A model generated the notes under the pieces. That model did no database searches, was not told where the DNA came from, and saw nothing but the letters and a program-made list of their open reading frames with translations. Of a stretch of 43,028 nt of DNA, positions 22,020-28,667 are shown in pieces (the first letter of the stretch is position 1; each line of letters starts with the position of its first letter). Origin of the DNA: a virus; the IMG/VR virus record IMGVR_UViG_3300014903_000007, positions 1-43,028 of that record. One strand, given 5' to 3'. Made by a program: the position numbers and the translations under genes.

Positions 22020-23328
22020 GCACTGCCTCTTCTATGGTGTCTTTGGTTGTGATATCGAAGATTAGGAGGGGTTCGTCTTTTTCAACGTCGACAACTCGAT
22101 CTTCACTTTGTGCCCGTTCTTCGAAATTGTAAGATGTAGTATAGTAGATGGCGATAGATGCTCTGTCAAGGCGTATTCCGAATTGTCCGAGGGCCATTTG
22201 AACGATAATAGCTCTTGTCTTGCCCGCCTGAAACTCCGCGAGATATCTCTTTCTATTGCGATCAGGAGTTTCTCCATTGAGCTTGCGTGCAAGAATGCCT
22301 CTTCCGCGAAAAGTCTCCGCAATCCCGTCCATGTCAGAATTGAATGCACACCAAACAACGACTGATTCAGTGTCTCCAATGTCATCGAGAATATTGGAGA
22401 GCTCTCCCATTTTCCGCTTGGCGACCCATTGTCGGAGATAAGTTTGCACGCACATCGCATGCTTGGCTGTATACTCCTCAGGGTTAGGTGCTTCCCAGTA
22501 TTTCTCGACATAATCGTAATACTTTCGATCTCTGGGGGACAATTCAATTCCACGTCTTGTTCGGACCTTATTGTCCTTGATTCCTGCCTGGGACCTAGTG
22601 AGAACGTATGCTCGACCATGGAATGCTGCCTTTACTCTTGCTTGCTGCTTTGGGGAGAAGAATTTGTCGTGCTTGTGGAATCCTGTGGTGGTGTTGTCCT
22701 TTTCCCAATTCCAGTAGTTCCCCCGACCCATAAAGTATCCGTCACCGAGGAACGCGCATTGAGAGTAGACATCTTTCCAGGACCTGGGAGTAGGCAGTCC
22801 GGAAAGGCAGATCTTCCTCTCAACATTGTCGCACATGCGAAGAAGGGTCCTAGTAACTCCAGCTCTAGCATTTTTAATTTTAGTTGACTCGTCGCAAATG
22901 ATGCAGTCCGGTCGCCAGTCTTCGATAATTCCTTCCAGCTTCTGCACCGACTCGTAATTGAGGAGCATGAACGGGTACGCAGTAGCGTGCTCCAGTAGGA
23001 ACTCCCGCTCCTTGAGGGTGTGACTAGATAAGTTGAGATATTTATGTCCTTCTTCATCTAGTTCATCCTCCCATGCTAATAGAACGGTCTTCGGTGCTAG
23101 GACCAAAATACGTTCGGCTTTCCACTTTTCCACCAGCCTGATAGCGACCAGTGACTTGCCAAGGCGCATTTCCATCGCCAGGAAAGCCGAACGTTCATCC
23201 TTGAATCGTTTGAATGCCTTCTTTTGATACTTGCGCGGCTTCTTCCTACTTAGGCTTACTGCGCTTTTCTTTTTCTTCCCAAGCAAAACGGGGTGGCGGT
23301 CCTCTCCGCTTCGTGACGACTTTGCCAT
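21946..23328 (-). CDS. SNF2/SF2-type helicase with unusual motif VI
   Basis: 460 residues from ATG 23328, following CCGGAGTTCAACGAAG. Earlier in-frame starts lie inside the upstream gene. The basic N-terminus leads to RKYQKKAFKRFKDERSAFLA. Motif I is EMRLGKSLVAIRL (about 53-65), Ia LVLAPKTVLLAWEDEL, II CIICDESTKIKNARAG, III CLSGLPTPRSWKDVYSQ, and V-like IIVQMALGQFGIRLDRAS. Motif VI reads AQSEDRVVDVEK, where most phage relatives have QxxDRxxRxGQ, so the second arginine is missing. SNF2-type phage helicases remodel DNA at forks or help recombination. ATPase activity may differ because of the motif VI change. Confidence 0.85.
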   Translation of the reverse strand: MAKSSRSGEDRHPVLLGKKKKSAVSLSRKKPRKYQKKAFKRFKDERSAFLAMEMRLGKSLVAIRLVEKWKAERILVLAPKTVLLAWEDELDEEGHKYLNLSSHTLKEREFLLEHATAYPFMLLNYESVQKLEGIIEDWRPDCIICDESTKIKNARAGVTRTLLRMCDNVERKICLSGLPTPRSWKDVYSQCAFLGDGYFMGRGNYWNWEKDNTTTGFHKHDKFFSPKQQARVKAAFHGRAYVLTRSQAGIKDNKVRTRRGIELSPRDRKYYDYVEKYWEAPNPEEYTAKHAMCVQTYLRQWVAKRKMGELSNILDDIGDTESVVVWCAFNSDMDGIAETFRGRGILARKLNGETPDRNRKRYLAEFQAGKTRAIIVQMALGQFGIRLDRASIAIYYTTSYNFEERAQSEDRVVDVEKDEPLLIFDITTKDTIEEAVHENLQEKKTDAKYLMARIRAKRAQ

Positions 23329-23596
23329 CTTCGTTGAACTCCGGCGTTGGGATTTCAGGGGCTGACACCTGACACGGGTATTCCCCCCGGTTGAAGCGAT
23401 TGCGATACATCGAAATGTTCCGCTTGTAATTAGCGTCAACCTCTGGGAACTCGCGCCTTATTACTCCGACCAGTTCTTCGTCGGTCAGCTTCGCGTTCAT
23501 CTGATTCTTGAACAAAGTCACGACGAACTGACCACGCGATAGTCCTGTCGTTATTCCGTAACGTCTTCCGTCACCCTTTTTATCTTCTTCTCGCAT
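23246..23596 (-). CDS. Hypothetical protein
   Basis: 116 residues overlapping the helicase start by 83 bases. The N-terminus is charged (MREEDKKGDGRRYGITTGLS) followed by RGQFVVTLFKNQMNAKLTDE and VGVIRREFPEVDANYKRNIS, a helical pattern that may be a small DNA-binding or partner-binding domain. The end is Pro/Lys-rich (KRRGPPPRFAWEEKEKRSKP). No family recognised. The helicase coupling suggests a replication accessory role. Confidence 0.5.
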   Translation of the reverse strand: MREEDKKGDGRRYGITTGLSRGQFVVTLFKNQMNAKLTDEELVGVIRREFPEVDANYKRNISMYRNRFNRGEYPCQVSAPEIPTPEFNEDGKVVTKRRGPPPRFAWEEKEKRSKPK

Positions 23597-23608
23597 GGTC
23601 AGTTTCCC

Positions 23609-24154
23609 CTACTTCAGCTTCTTGATGGTGGGCTTCTTAGCCTTCTTATCCGAACTGCCCTTGGATGATTTGGAGGTAGCCTTCTGTTTGATCGGCTTTC
23701 CCCCATCATTCTTGATCGCCTCGCGAGCATGGGTCTTGGCTTCACGGAGTTCGAGCTTGGCTTCCCGCAGGTTCTGGCGGATGTCCTTACCTTCGGCGAG
23801 CTTCTCGGCCACCTTTGCGCGAAGTGCAGCAGCCTGCTCCTTGTTCTTCGCGACCTTGTTTTGGATGGAGTCTGCGATCTTCGCCGCAGCCTTCACTTCT
23901 TTGTCCTTAGCAATAAGCTCGGACATTTTTTGTTTCGCCATCTGGTTCTCCTTTGTGTTGGCGGGTTTTATCCATCCGGGCACAAGCCCTTTGGAATTCA
24001 TAGTATTCAAATAGCATGCGTGACGAAAGTCGCATTCCTGGGAGCATCCGCCGCGTGAGTCGGTCCATGGCTTATCCATCTCCATGTACCTCCCGAAGCA
24101 GTCGTGCTTCTCGTACAGCGGTCGTTCATCCGTCAGAGACTGGGACGTATTCAT
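23609..24154 (-). CDS. Cys-rich N-terminal module plus coiled coil, possible internal start
   Basis: 181 residues. Residues 19-47 hold four Cys (DCFGRYMEMD, GGCSQECDFRHAC) that could bind zinc or an Fe-S cluster. From about residue 72 the chain is a long Ala/Lys/Glu coiled coil with a basic tail (KSSKGSSDKKAKKPTIKKLK). The full-length ATG follows GGGAGCAGGGAG. An in-frame ATG at 23941 (MAKQKMSELIAKDKE) has AAAGGAG six bases upstream, better than most true starts here, so a 110-residue coiled-coil form may also be made. No family recognised. Confidence 0.55.
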   Translation of the reverse strand: MNTSQSLTDERPLYEKHDCFGRYMEMDKPWTDSRGGCSQECDFRHACYLNTMNSKGLVPGWIKPANTKENQMAKQKMSELIAKDKEVKAAAKIADSIQNKVAKNKEQAAALRAKVAEKLAEGKDIRQNLREAKLELREAKTHAREAIKNDGGKPIKQKATSKSSKGSSDKKAKKPTIKKLK

Positions 24155-24572
24155 CTCCCTGCTCCCATAAGGTCGTCGTTTCCGTAGACCACGTCACTTC
24201 GAACTTCACATGATTGTCGGTGTTCACGCTGGTGAGCTGATAAGTGTGGAGTCCGTCGACGAACTCCAACCATCTACCGGACTCGGACACTTGGCCGTCT
24301 GTCTTGGTATGGCTTAGTGTCAGCGAGACACCGCTCACTTCCCAGGAAGGGTTCTTGTACACGTCGATCTCGACGGTCAGTAATTCCGGAGCCGATGCGT
24401 GTTCCTGAACAATTGTCCAGCTCACTATGTCCCATGTGTCGATGCCGGAGTAGTCCGGCTCGCTTGGCAGGGTGGGTGCTGGCGCAGGGTCGGGGCTGGA
24501 GCTTGAGCTTGAGCCGCCTGAGCAGGCGACGCATGCAAACGCCAGTATGATAATCGCGAGTAGTTTCATCAT
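24126..24572 (-). CDS. Predicted lipoprotein
   Basis: 148 residues starting MMKLLAIIILAFACVAC, a lipoprotein signal with the likely lipidated Cys at 17, followed by a Ser/Gly/Pro spacer (SGGSSSSSSPDPAPAPTLPS) and a beta-rich domain of ~100 residues. Phages use such lipoproteins for superinfection exclusion (as T5 Llp does) or lysis. Its place in the early replication operon, not the lysis region, favours exclusion, but that is inference. It overlaps the downstream gene by 29 bases. Confidence 0.6.
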   Translation of the reverse strand: MMKLLAIIILAFACVACSGGSSSSSSPDPAPAPTLPSEPDYSGIDTWDIVSWTIVQEHASAPELLTVEIDVYKNPSWEVSGVSLTLSHTKTDGQVSESGRWLEFVDGLHTYQLTSVNTDNHVKFEVTWSTETTTLWEQGDEYVPVSDG

Positions 24573-24844
24573 GTCCTCCGTACGTTCAGGATACTCTGTG
24601 CTTTGTTGATTGCAATGATTAGTTCTTTGACTTCTTCGGGAGTGTCTGGAACTATTATGAGCGGCGGACCTGCGTACCTGTCCCGCATCTTCATGACGAG
24701 TTCGATTGTAGGCCAGTAGACGTCCAGGATCATCCGATAGTTCGGCTCTGGATTTTCTCCGTCCTCGTCGGTTATCACCTGGAGCTCCTTGAACGATTCT
24801 TCCAAGGAATCTACCTTCTTACGAATGTCGTCGAATAAACCCAT
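24569..24844 (-). CDS. Small hypothetical protein
   Basis: 91 residues with CTGGAGGCGTA before ATG 24844. It starts with an amphipathic helix (MGLFDDIRKKVDSLEESFKE), and a second helical part follows (PTIELVMKMRDRY, EEVKELIIAINKAQSILNVR). No family recognised. ATGA/TAATG overlaps join it to the genes on both sides. Confidence 0.5.
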   Translation of the reverse strand: MGLFDDIRKKVDSLEESFKELQVITDEDGENPEPNYRMILDVYWPTIELVMKMRDRYAGPPLIIVPDTPEEVKELIIAINKAQSILNVRRT

Positions 24845-25065
24845 TACGCCTCCAGGTACTTTTCGATCTTTTCAAGGGTCGTCCAGGTTGGAGTCCTAGA
24901 CCCAGATACGAAGCAGCAGATCGAGCCATGGCTAAATCCTACCTCAGCTTCTAAGTCCTTCACCTTCATGTCCGGATTCCTTGCGAGAAGTAGACCGTGG
25001 AGCTCGTTCCACCGCCTATTGCGAGCGACCTTGTCGTTGTTCTGTTTGCTGCTCGTGCGATTCAT
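24844..25065 (-). CDS. Small helix-turn-helix (XRE-like) DNA-binding protein
   Basis: 73 residues. The region KVKDLEAEVGFSHGSICCFV, then SGSRTPTWTTLEKIEKYLEA, matches the Cro/CI-type helix-turn-helix, with recognition helix around SHGSICCFVSG and the usual closing helix. It may control one of the leftward promoters with inverted TTGGG/CCCAA motifs. It starts four bases inside the ligase gene and ends overlapping the next ATG, so it is part of the early operon and not a lysogeny repressor block. Confidence 0.7.
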   Translation of the reverse strand: MNRTSSKQNNDKVARNRRWNELHGLLLARNPDMKVKDLEAEVGFSHGSICCFVSGSRTPTWTTLEKIEKYLEA

Positions 25066-25931
25066 CGATCTTCCTTGAACCCAAGAGCGATTGGGAAACG
25101 TGGAATACCCTTCTTGGTCTTTTCCTGATATTTCACCGTCACCGGCTTGTCGATAAATAAGTGTGGATTACTCCAGACGTGAGCCTTCTCAGCATACTTC
25201 CCTGGAGCAGTTACCTTGAACGTGCGACTACACCGGCCGATCGTGCAGACGAGGATGGCGGTATTCTTGTTCTTGCCGCGACCCTCTTCGATATCTATCA
25301 CCTTGAACTCTTCGTCATACCATCGCTTGTACTTCAGCAGTCCGGGAGAACGGTGTCCTTCGGCGTACACTGCGTCCGGGTCGCGAATGATCATACCTTC
25401 GTATCCACCACCGACGAAAGTCTCCATGTAATACTCGATATCCTTCTTGCACGAGTACATGGTGGCGACGAATTTGATGGCTGGGGTCTTATTCCCGAAA
25501 TGAATGTCGGAGAGAATATCGTAGCGATCCTCGAAGTCCATCTTCGTAGATGGGTCGTGGTAGTCGTAGATGTGGTATTGAAGTTCCAGCTTGTCCTCGG
25601 AGGATGGATCCTGCTTCGAGACCTTACCCTGGATCTCCTGGAATGAGAGTCCGTGGATGTACAGCTCTCCATCCAGGAACACGCCCGGCTTGAGCTTCGG
25701 GTACGCGGCCCTATGTAGGGCCTCCAGCGCCTTGACGAGAGTATCGCCGATAACGAGAGGCTTCTGGTTCCGTGAATAGGCGATCACCTCGCCCCGCTCG
25801 GAAAATTGCACTAAGCACCGAACTCCGTCTAACTTCGGCTGGACGATGAAGCCCTCGTTTCGAGCCATGTACAGCGGGAGCTGTTTCTCTGAGTCGTATG
25901 TTTTTGCAAGCATTGGCTTGATAGTGTTCAC
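25062..25931 (-). CDS. ATP-dependent DNA ligase
   Basis: 289 residues from GTG 25931, preceded by CAGGAGACCAAC. Nucleotidyltransferase motifs are complete: motif I QPKLDGVRCL with adenylated Lys33, motif III VFLDGELYIHG, motif IV YEGMIIRDPD, and motif V LLKYKRWYDEEFKV. A C-terminal OB-fold segment follows (GRCSRTFKVTAPGKYAEKAH, ending in FPIALGFKED). This compact two-domain form is common in phages and seals nicks during replication and recombination. Confidence 0.9.
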   Translation of the reverse strand: MNTIKPMLAKTYDSEKQLPLYMARNEGFIVQPKLDGVRCLVQFSERGEVIAYSRNQKPLVIGDTLVKALEALHRAAYPKLKPGVFLDGELYIHGLSFQEIQGKVSKQDPSSEDKLELQYHIYDYHDPSTKMDFEDRYDILSDIHFGNKTPAIKFVATMYSCKKDIEYYMETFVGGGYEGMIIRDPDAVYAEGHRSPGLLKYKRWYDEEFKVIDIEEGRGKNKNTAILVCTIGRCSRTFKVTAPGKYAEKAHVWSNPHLFIDKPVTVKYQEKTKKGIPRFPIALGFKEDR

Positions 25932-26020
25932 GTTGGTCTCCTGATGTCTTTGGTGAGGACTAGCGTTTTGGTAAGGTCGATATGTCGGTCAACCGAACCC
26001 GCGTACTTCGTTATGGGCAT
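25928..26020 (-). CDS. Possible 30-residue ORF upstream of the ligase
   Basis: A 30-codon frame begins at ATG 26020, begins MPITKYAGSVDRH and its TGA overlaps the ligase GTG (GTGA). AGGGG touches the ATG, which is too close for a good ribosome site. It might act as a translational coupler for the ligase. Support is the overlap pattern only. Confidence 0.25.
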   Translation of the reverse strand: MPITKYAGSVDRHIDLTKTLVLTKDIRRPT

Positions 26021-26069
26021 CCCCTGACCCGTTTTCTCATTTACTGGCAGATCATTTAGTGTCGAAATC

Positions 26070-26249
26070 TCAGTAGAACCCGAAACGCCAATACCCAAAG
26101 GCTGTCTGACTGATTATATCGGGCTGATCTGCGGTTTCACCCGATAGGGTACGGCGCCGAACTGGCGCTAGTTGAACTAGCATTGTTGACAGGACTACCG
26201 TCAACCAGTAAAAGGCACCATAGAAGAGTATGATGAGAAAGTCGTTCAT
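26070..26249 (-). CDS. Small membrane protein
   Basis: 59 residues from ATG 26249, which overlaps the TGA of the upstream Cys-rich gene (ATGA). The first 27 residues form one hydrophobic segment (NDFLIILFYGAFYWLTVVLS). A basic turn follows (PVRRRTLSG), then a short polar tail ending in Trp/Phe/Tyr. Small early membrane proteins in phages often modify host envelope functions. No family recognised. The remaining gap down to 26021 shows nothing else convincing. Confidence 0.5.
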   Translation of the reverse strand: MNDFLIILFYGAFYWLTVVLSTMLVQLAPVRRRTLSGETADQPDIISQTAFGYWRFGFY

Positions 26250-26461
26250 TCATCGACCTTGACGAATATCACATCTTGGCCGTCTTCTCGATATTCGGTG
26301 TTGCAGCTTATACCTTCGTCCTCGACCTGGACGCAGCCGTCAACAAACGAATATGCACACCCAAGACAAGCGTTCATCTCACTGATGGGGTTCGTAGCCA
26401 TCATAAACGGAGGCGCTTCTCTCGGGTCGATATTGCCGATCGGAATAAGTTCGGTGCTCAT
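26246..26461 (-). CDS. Small Cys-containing protein (paralogue of upstream gene)
   Basis: 71 residues. Four Cys lie at about 32-53 (NACLGCAYSFVDGC, GISCNTEYREDGQDV). The end EYREDGQDVIFVKVDE closely matches the end of the next gene upstream (EYRSDNQEVVFAERVDE), so the two are tandem duplicates. Possible metal-binding mini-protein. It overlaps both neighbours by four bases. Function unknown. Confidence 0.55.
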   Translation of the reverse strand: MSTELIPIGNIDPREAPPFMMATNPISEMNACLGCAYSFVDGCVQVEDEGISCNTEYREDGQDVIFVKVDE

Positions 26462-26688
26462 AGTTCGTCCACCCGTTCGGCGAAGACAACTTCCTGATTG
26501 TCGCTGCGATATTCCACTAGGCAGTCACCGTCATCCCCTGGGCATTCGGCGGTCCAGAAGCTTGCCCCTGAACAGTCCCGGTCGTGGTTGCAGCATCCTT
26601 CACAGCACCCACCTATGTCCGGCGCACTAACGGCTATACATCCAAACGGCGCATCATCGTGATCGATCTTGATCGGCTGATCAAGCAT
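26458..26688 (-). CDS. Small Cys-rich protein (paralogue of downstream gene)
   Basis: 76 residues from ATG 26688 (MLDQPIKIDHDDAPFGC). An earlier in-frame ATG at 26727 would overlap the upstream gene more and adds an unlikely N-terminus. Eight Cys, mostly in GGCCEGCCNHDRDCSG and ECPGDDGDCLVEYR, suggest metal binding or disulfides. The last ~17 residues match those of the neighbouring 71-residue protein. Function unknown. Confidence 0.55.
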   Translation of the reverse strand: MLDQPIKIDHDDAPFGCIAVSAPDIGGCCEGCCNHDRDCSGASFWTAECPGDDGDCLVEYRSDNQEVVFAERVDEL

Positions 26689-26911
26689 GCTGCACCGCGA
26701 TGATATGAAAAGGAATAGCCTTATCATTCGCAGAGAAACAAATATTGGCAGTGGTGCGCTGGTTGACTTGCAGGCCCTTCACGCGGTCGTGGTGCTGTGG
26801 CTGAACTAGTGGCATCAGCTCGTGACGTGTGGTGGTCTGGCCGAGTGGGCTGTTGCCTACGCGGACGATGTCGCGCTTCTCGGTAGGGGTGCAGATGAAG
26901 TGACTGGCCAT
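26681..26911 (-). CDS. Small hypothetical protein
   Basis: 76 residues with AAGGAGACCTCC before ATG 26911. His/Gln/Thr-rich (PLGQTTTRHELMPLVQPQHH) with no Trp or Tyr. No family recognised. It is the first gene after a promoter-like gap and may head a transcript for the small Cys-rich genes and the ligase. The gap upstream has features in common with that above the 70-residue gene at 8798-9010. Confidence 0.5.
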   Translation of the reverse strand: MASHFICTPTEKRDIVRVGNSPLGQTTTRHELMPLVQPQHHDRVKGLQVNQRTTANICFSANDKAIPFHIIAVQHA

Positions 26912-27043
26912 GGAGGTCTCCTTGTCCTTGGCAGTTAGTAAAGGTGGTCAGCGGTGCTGGCCTTGGTAGCTAGTAGCCTAAACCCAATTTTGGCATTGCA
27001 AGCCCCTACTTGGGTAAGCTGTAAGTGGCACCCAACACACTAG
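26912..27043 (-). promoter_or_regulatory. Intergenic region with inverted TTGGGT/ACCCAA motif and TTGCAA box
   Basis: No gene. On the minus strand TTGCAA (26996-27001) could be a -35, though no good -10 is seen at 16-17 bases (AGGCTA). Nine bases upstream of it stand TTGGGT (27010-27015) and ACCCAA (27030-27035), an inverted pair like the CCCAAC/GTTGGG repeats by the promoters at 8767 and 9057. By hand count the 130 bases 26931-27060 contain no GA and one TC dinucleotide. The words TAGCTAGTAGC and TAGCTAG also occur. Confidence 0.45.
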
Positions 27044-27289
27044 CTAGGTATTGCTGCCTTGCTGTATTTCTGTATTGCTGCTAATGCTGCGCTCGTACAG
27101 CCAGCCCTCGGTCCAGTAGTAGCGGCTGTGCGACTTATGCCCGTCCGCTCCATGCATGCGCTCAGGTGGGAGGCATGGTGTCCCTTCTCGGAAGTCTCGG
27201 CGCCCTTCGTTATACGCATTTATCGCCTGGATTCTAGTAATATTGGGACTAGTCCATGTGAACTCATAAAACCATTCGGGCTTTATCAT
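27044..27289 (-). CDS. Small RMF/CrpP-like protein, putative
   Basis: 81 residues with CCTAGGAGAAGAC before ATG 27289. Residues 22-66 have AINAYNEGRRDFREGTPCLP and SRYYWTEGWLYER. This is the pattern AxxxGxxxxxxGxxxxCP followed by WxxGW found in ribosome modulation factor and the related CrpP-like small proteins. In bacteria RMF dimerises ribosomes. A phage copy might act on host ribosomes. The match is short, so the family call is tentative. Confidence 0.45.
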   Translation of the reverse strand: MIKPEWFYEFTWTSPNITRIQAINAYNEGRRDFREGTPCLPPERMHGADGHKSHSRYYWTEGWLYERSISSNTEIQQGSNT

Positions 27290-27297
27290 GTCTTCTC

Positions 27298-27729
27298 CTA
27301 GGCGTTGTAATATTCTTCCAAACGCTGACGCTTGGACAAACTCCTCGGACGAGGATTGTTGAATAAATACTTCCCGTATCGAGCCTTACGCCTGGGCAAC
27401 TCCTGGAGGAAGTCTCTCGTGGTCCGGATAATCTCGACACGTCCGTTCGGTCCGATCTGGACGCCGGTATTGGCACGCTCGTCGGACATGAGTATGTCGC
27501 GATCGGAGAACGTCATGGATATCTCCCCAGGAAGACGACGGGCGTTCCAGATCTCAATGTCGTAGCCGAAGAAGTAGAGCCAGTCGTTCACCCTATCGGT
27601 TTGGGACTTGGTCATGGTTAGTCGATGCTTCCCGTGTTCTCGGGCCATCGCTCGACGGGCTCGCCTCCTGGAGTTGTACCGTTCCTTCATCTTGGTCGAT
27701 CGTTGGGCCCATGGTTTCTGCTTAGCCAT
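27298..27729 (-). CDS. Basic hypothetical protein
   Basis: 143 residues, starting eight bases before the end of the upstream gene. The N-terminal 40 residues are strongly basic (KMKERYNSRRRARRAMAREH), suggesting nucleic-acid binding. The centre is a mixed domain (VNDWLYFFGYDIEIWNARRL, FSDRDILMSDERANTGVQIG) and the C-terminus is again basic. No family recognised. Confidence 0.5.
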   Translation of the reverse strand: MAKQKPWAQRSTKMKERYNSRRRARRAMAREHGKHRLTMTKSQTDRVNDWLYFFGYDIEIWNARRLPGEISMTFSDRDILMSDERANTGVQIGPNGRVEIIRTTRDFLQELPRRKARYGKYLFNNPRPRSLSKRQRLEEYYNA

Positions 27730-28249
27730 CGAGCACCATCGCCTGGAAGAATTCGTAGGAATCGCAGTAGTTGCCTTTGACCGGCACCACGGACACGCCT
27801 CCTATAGGTCTGTATCCGTCGGCGATTCTCCGATTGACCTCCTTTTCCAAGTGGTCCGGAGCGCCCGCAGGGACCATCAGGTATTTCGGTCGGAGATCGG
27901 GTTCGGGCTCGACTGTCTCTTCGGTTTCTTCGTCCTCATCAGGCTCGAGACATTCCTCACAGAACCACCCATTCTTCAGAAGTTGGGACACCGGCTTCAT
28001 CTCCCGACATCGGACGCATCTCCCCACGTCCTCGGGCGTGGTGGGAGGATCGAGTTTCGGCGGGCCCTTTGTGCCGTAGAACTTACCATAGCAGTCTCCA
28101 CAGAACCCCTGATAGTGCGCCAATTCCTCTGCGGACTTTTCTGCTTCACAGTAGGGGCAGTCGCTCGTCTCTATCTGGGTGTCCACGATCTCGTCGTTCG
28201 GCTTCAGCTTTGGTGCTGGCGACTTTGGCCTGAATGGGTTGTCGTTCAT
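27722..28249 (-). CDS. Two-zinc-ribbon protein with DUF1737-like C-terminus
   Basis: 175 residues from ATG 28249, with AAGGAGACGGC upstream and a TGA/ATG overlap with the preceding small gene. A longer ORF exists but runs through that gene. Two zinc-ribbon-like units (SDCPYC...GFCGDC and GRCVRC...WFCEEC) are followed by an acidic linker (EPDEDEETEETVEPEPD). The last ~50 residues (YLMVPAGAPDHLEKEVNRRI, GYRPIGGVSVVPV) resemble DUF1737, a small domain seen in phage and bacterial proteins. Probably an early regulatory or partner-binding protein. Confidence 0.6.
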   Translation of the reverse strand: MNDNPFRPKSPAPKLKPNDEIVDTQIETSDCPYCEAEKSAEELAHYQGFCGDCYGKFYGTKGPPKLDPPTTPEDVGRCVRCREMKPVSQLLKNGWFCEECLEPDEDEETEETVEPEPDLRPKYLMVPAGAPDHLEKEVNRRIADGYRPIGGVSVVPVKGNYCDSYEFFQAMVLDG

Positions 28250-28368
28250 GCCGTCTCCTTCGGCTTCAGCGACGCGTAATAGCATGGGGTGCACATCCCC
28301 TTCCGCAGTATAAGCTTCGTTACCGGCTTCCCACACGCCTTACAGGGCGCCCTATCGTTATCGACCAT
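28246..28368 (-). CDS. 40-residue zinc-ribbon protein
   Basis: First gene of the leftward unit. ATG 28368 follows CCAAGGAGTAGAAC, and TGA overlaps the next ATG (ATGA). The sequence MVDNDRAPCKACGKP, then LRKGMCTPCYY, has a CxxC...CxxC zinc ribbon. Similar units occur in the next gene and in two proteins of the rightward unit (29393-29893, 30270-30647). Small size and first position suggest an immediate-early regulator, by inference. Confidence 0.6.
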   Translation of the reverse strand: MVDNDRAPCKACGKPVTKLILRKGMCTPCYYASLKPKETA

Positions 28369-28667
28369 GTTCTACTCCTTGGGTTGGTTGCTACCCCATC
28401 CTAACACCTTATTTCGAAACGCAAGCGAAAAGAATTGGCCGGGTTTGGCCGGGTTGTCTCGCTGTCGGTTCGTCGTTCGAAAGACGTGGCCGGGTTGGTT
28501 GTTGTAGTTGGTACATTGATGTCAATGTTCAATGTGTGAATCGGCCCTGCCACATCTTTATCTCGTTTCTTCATCTTCTTCTACTCTTAACATAAAGATA
28601 TATTTTAAGTTAAACTTAAACATCAATGTATAATGTACAACGTGCTACCCGGCCGGATCTTTCGAAG
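28369..28667. promoter_or_regulatory. Divergent non-coding region: candidate replication origin / early promoter switch
   Basis: Non-coding stretch between divergent units. A 35-base imperfect inverted repeat (28488-28522 and 28620-28654, 27 of 35 matching) starts with GGCCGGGT and ends with TACATTGATGT, enclosing ~97 A+T-rich bases. GGCCGGGT occurs four times, twice in the tandem 10-mer TTGGCCGGGT (28435-28454). TTCGAA occurs three times (28413, 28476, 28661). The palindrome TTTAAGTT-A-AACTTAAA lies at 28604-28620. A perfect TATAAT (28629-28634) could start rightward transcription, with a poor -35. Leftward, TTGCGT (28419-28424) with ATCCTA on the plus strand (28398-28403) is a weak promoter candidate. 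Confidence 0.6.
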
